A DNA stretch of 64,000 nucleotides, taken from assembly GCF_035497915.1 (NCBI RefSeq), contig NZ_DATJCS010000051.1, positions 1-64,000 on the forward strand, in the 5' to 3' direction. This document shows positions 63,992 through 64,000 of the stretch, in pieces. This stretch comes from Serpens sp035497915 (GTDB lineage: Bacteria > Pseudomonadota > Gammaproteobacteria > Pseudomonadales > Pseudomonadaceae). Below the pieces are notes generated by a model that saw only the letters and a list, made by a program, of their open reading frames with translations, was not told where the DNA came from and did no database searches. The number at the start of each line of letters is the position of its first letter. Positions within the stretch are counted from its first letter, which is position 1. Position numbers and translations under genes: made by a program.

Positions 63992-64000
63992 GTGCCGCAA
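63992..64000 (+). CDS. Possible start of a gene running off the window (GTG CCG CAA)
   Basis: A GTG at 63992 has AGGAAG (63979-63984) 7 nt upstream and a TATACT -10-like hexamer 44 nt before it. Only three codons are visible, so no product can be suggested. Confidence 0.3.

Overview
The window is GC-rich, densely packed DNA of a Pseudomonas-type gammaproteobacterium. The gacA-uvrC-pgsA-tRNA(Gly, Cys, Leu) block, the thrS-infC-rpmI-rplT-pheS-pheT-ihfA-MerR-tRNA(Pro) block, the galU and gor genes and an imuA-imuB-dnaE2 cassette are all characteristic of Pseudomonadaceae. I see no rRNA, CRISPR array or prophage. The only clear mobile DNA is the end of an IS5-family element at the left edge.

Layout. 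(1) 1-5.9 kb: the IS5 end abuts a DedA-type membrane protein gene, followed by an MgtA-type Mg2+ ATPase divergent from a glycogen/alpha-glucan phosphorylase. (2) 6.0-15.2 kb: a tightly coupled five-gene cassette (thermostable-hemolysin-family protein, acyl-adenylating enzyme, heme-oxygenase-like diiron oxidase, short-chain dehydrogenase, TPR protein), then a QseB/PmrA/BqsR-like two-component system, a cytochrome b561 and a P1B ATPase with a C-terminal hemerythrin domain. Two CTAAG-N6-TTAAG boxes, 50 nt before the first gene of the cassette and before the b561 gene, suggest one regulon. (3) 15.2-28.8 kb: a stress/low-energy island with a frameshifted GroEL paralogue, a PRPP-synthetase paralogue, a COG2187 phosphotransferase-like protein, two tandem-domain universal stress proteins flanking a formate dehydrogenase with HydB/HydG-like electron-transfer partners, an alpha/beta hydrolase, an ECF sigma/anti-sigma/periplasmic sensor set with two matching promoters, and a phosphoribosyltransferase.

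(4) 28.9-44.7 kb: core genes for global regulation (gacA), repair (uvrC), phospholipid synthesis (pgsA), tRNAs, UDP-glucose synthesis (galU), glutathione reduction (gor) and translation, plus a Tus-like replication-terminus protein. (5) 44.7-50.05 kb: the SOS mutagenesis cassette imuA-imuB-dnaE2 under a near-perfect LexA box. (6) 50.1-62.05 kb: a ten-gene, translationally coupled exopolysaccharide operon on the minus strand (EpsL-like barrel, Wza, Wzc, WcaJ, WecG/TagA-type transferase, two GT4, Wzy, GT2, Wzx). Its leader carries an ops/JUMPstart core. (7) 62.3-64 kb: a CNNM/CorC-type transporter gene, then a largely gene-free tail with a dif-like XerC/XerD site.

The Tus homologue, the dif-like site and a one-sided run of GGGNAGGG (KOPS-like) octamers on the plus strand together suggest the window lies near the replication terminus, with DNA translocation directed towards increasing coordinates. 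All motif matches and residue numbers were read by eye from the sequence. No database search was run.
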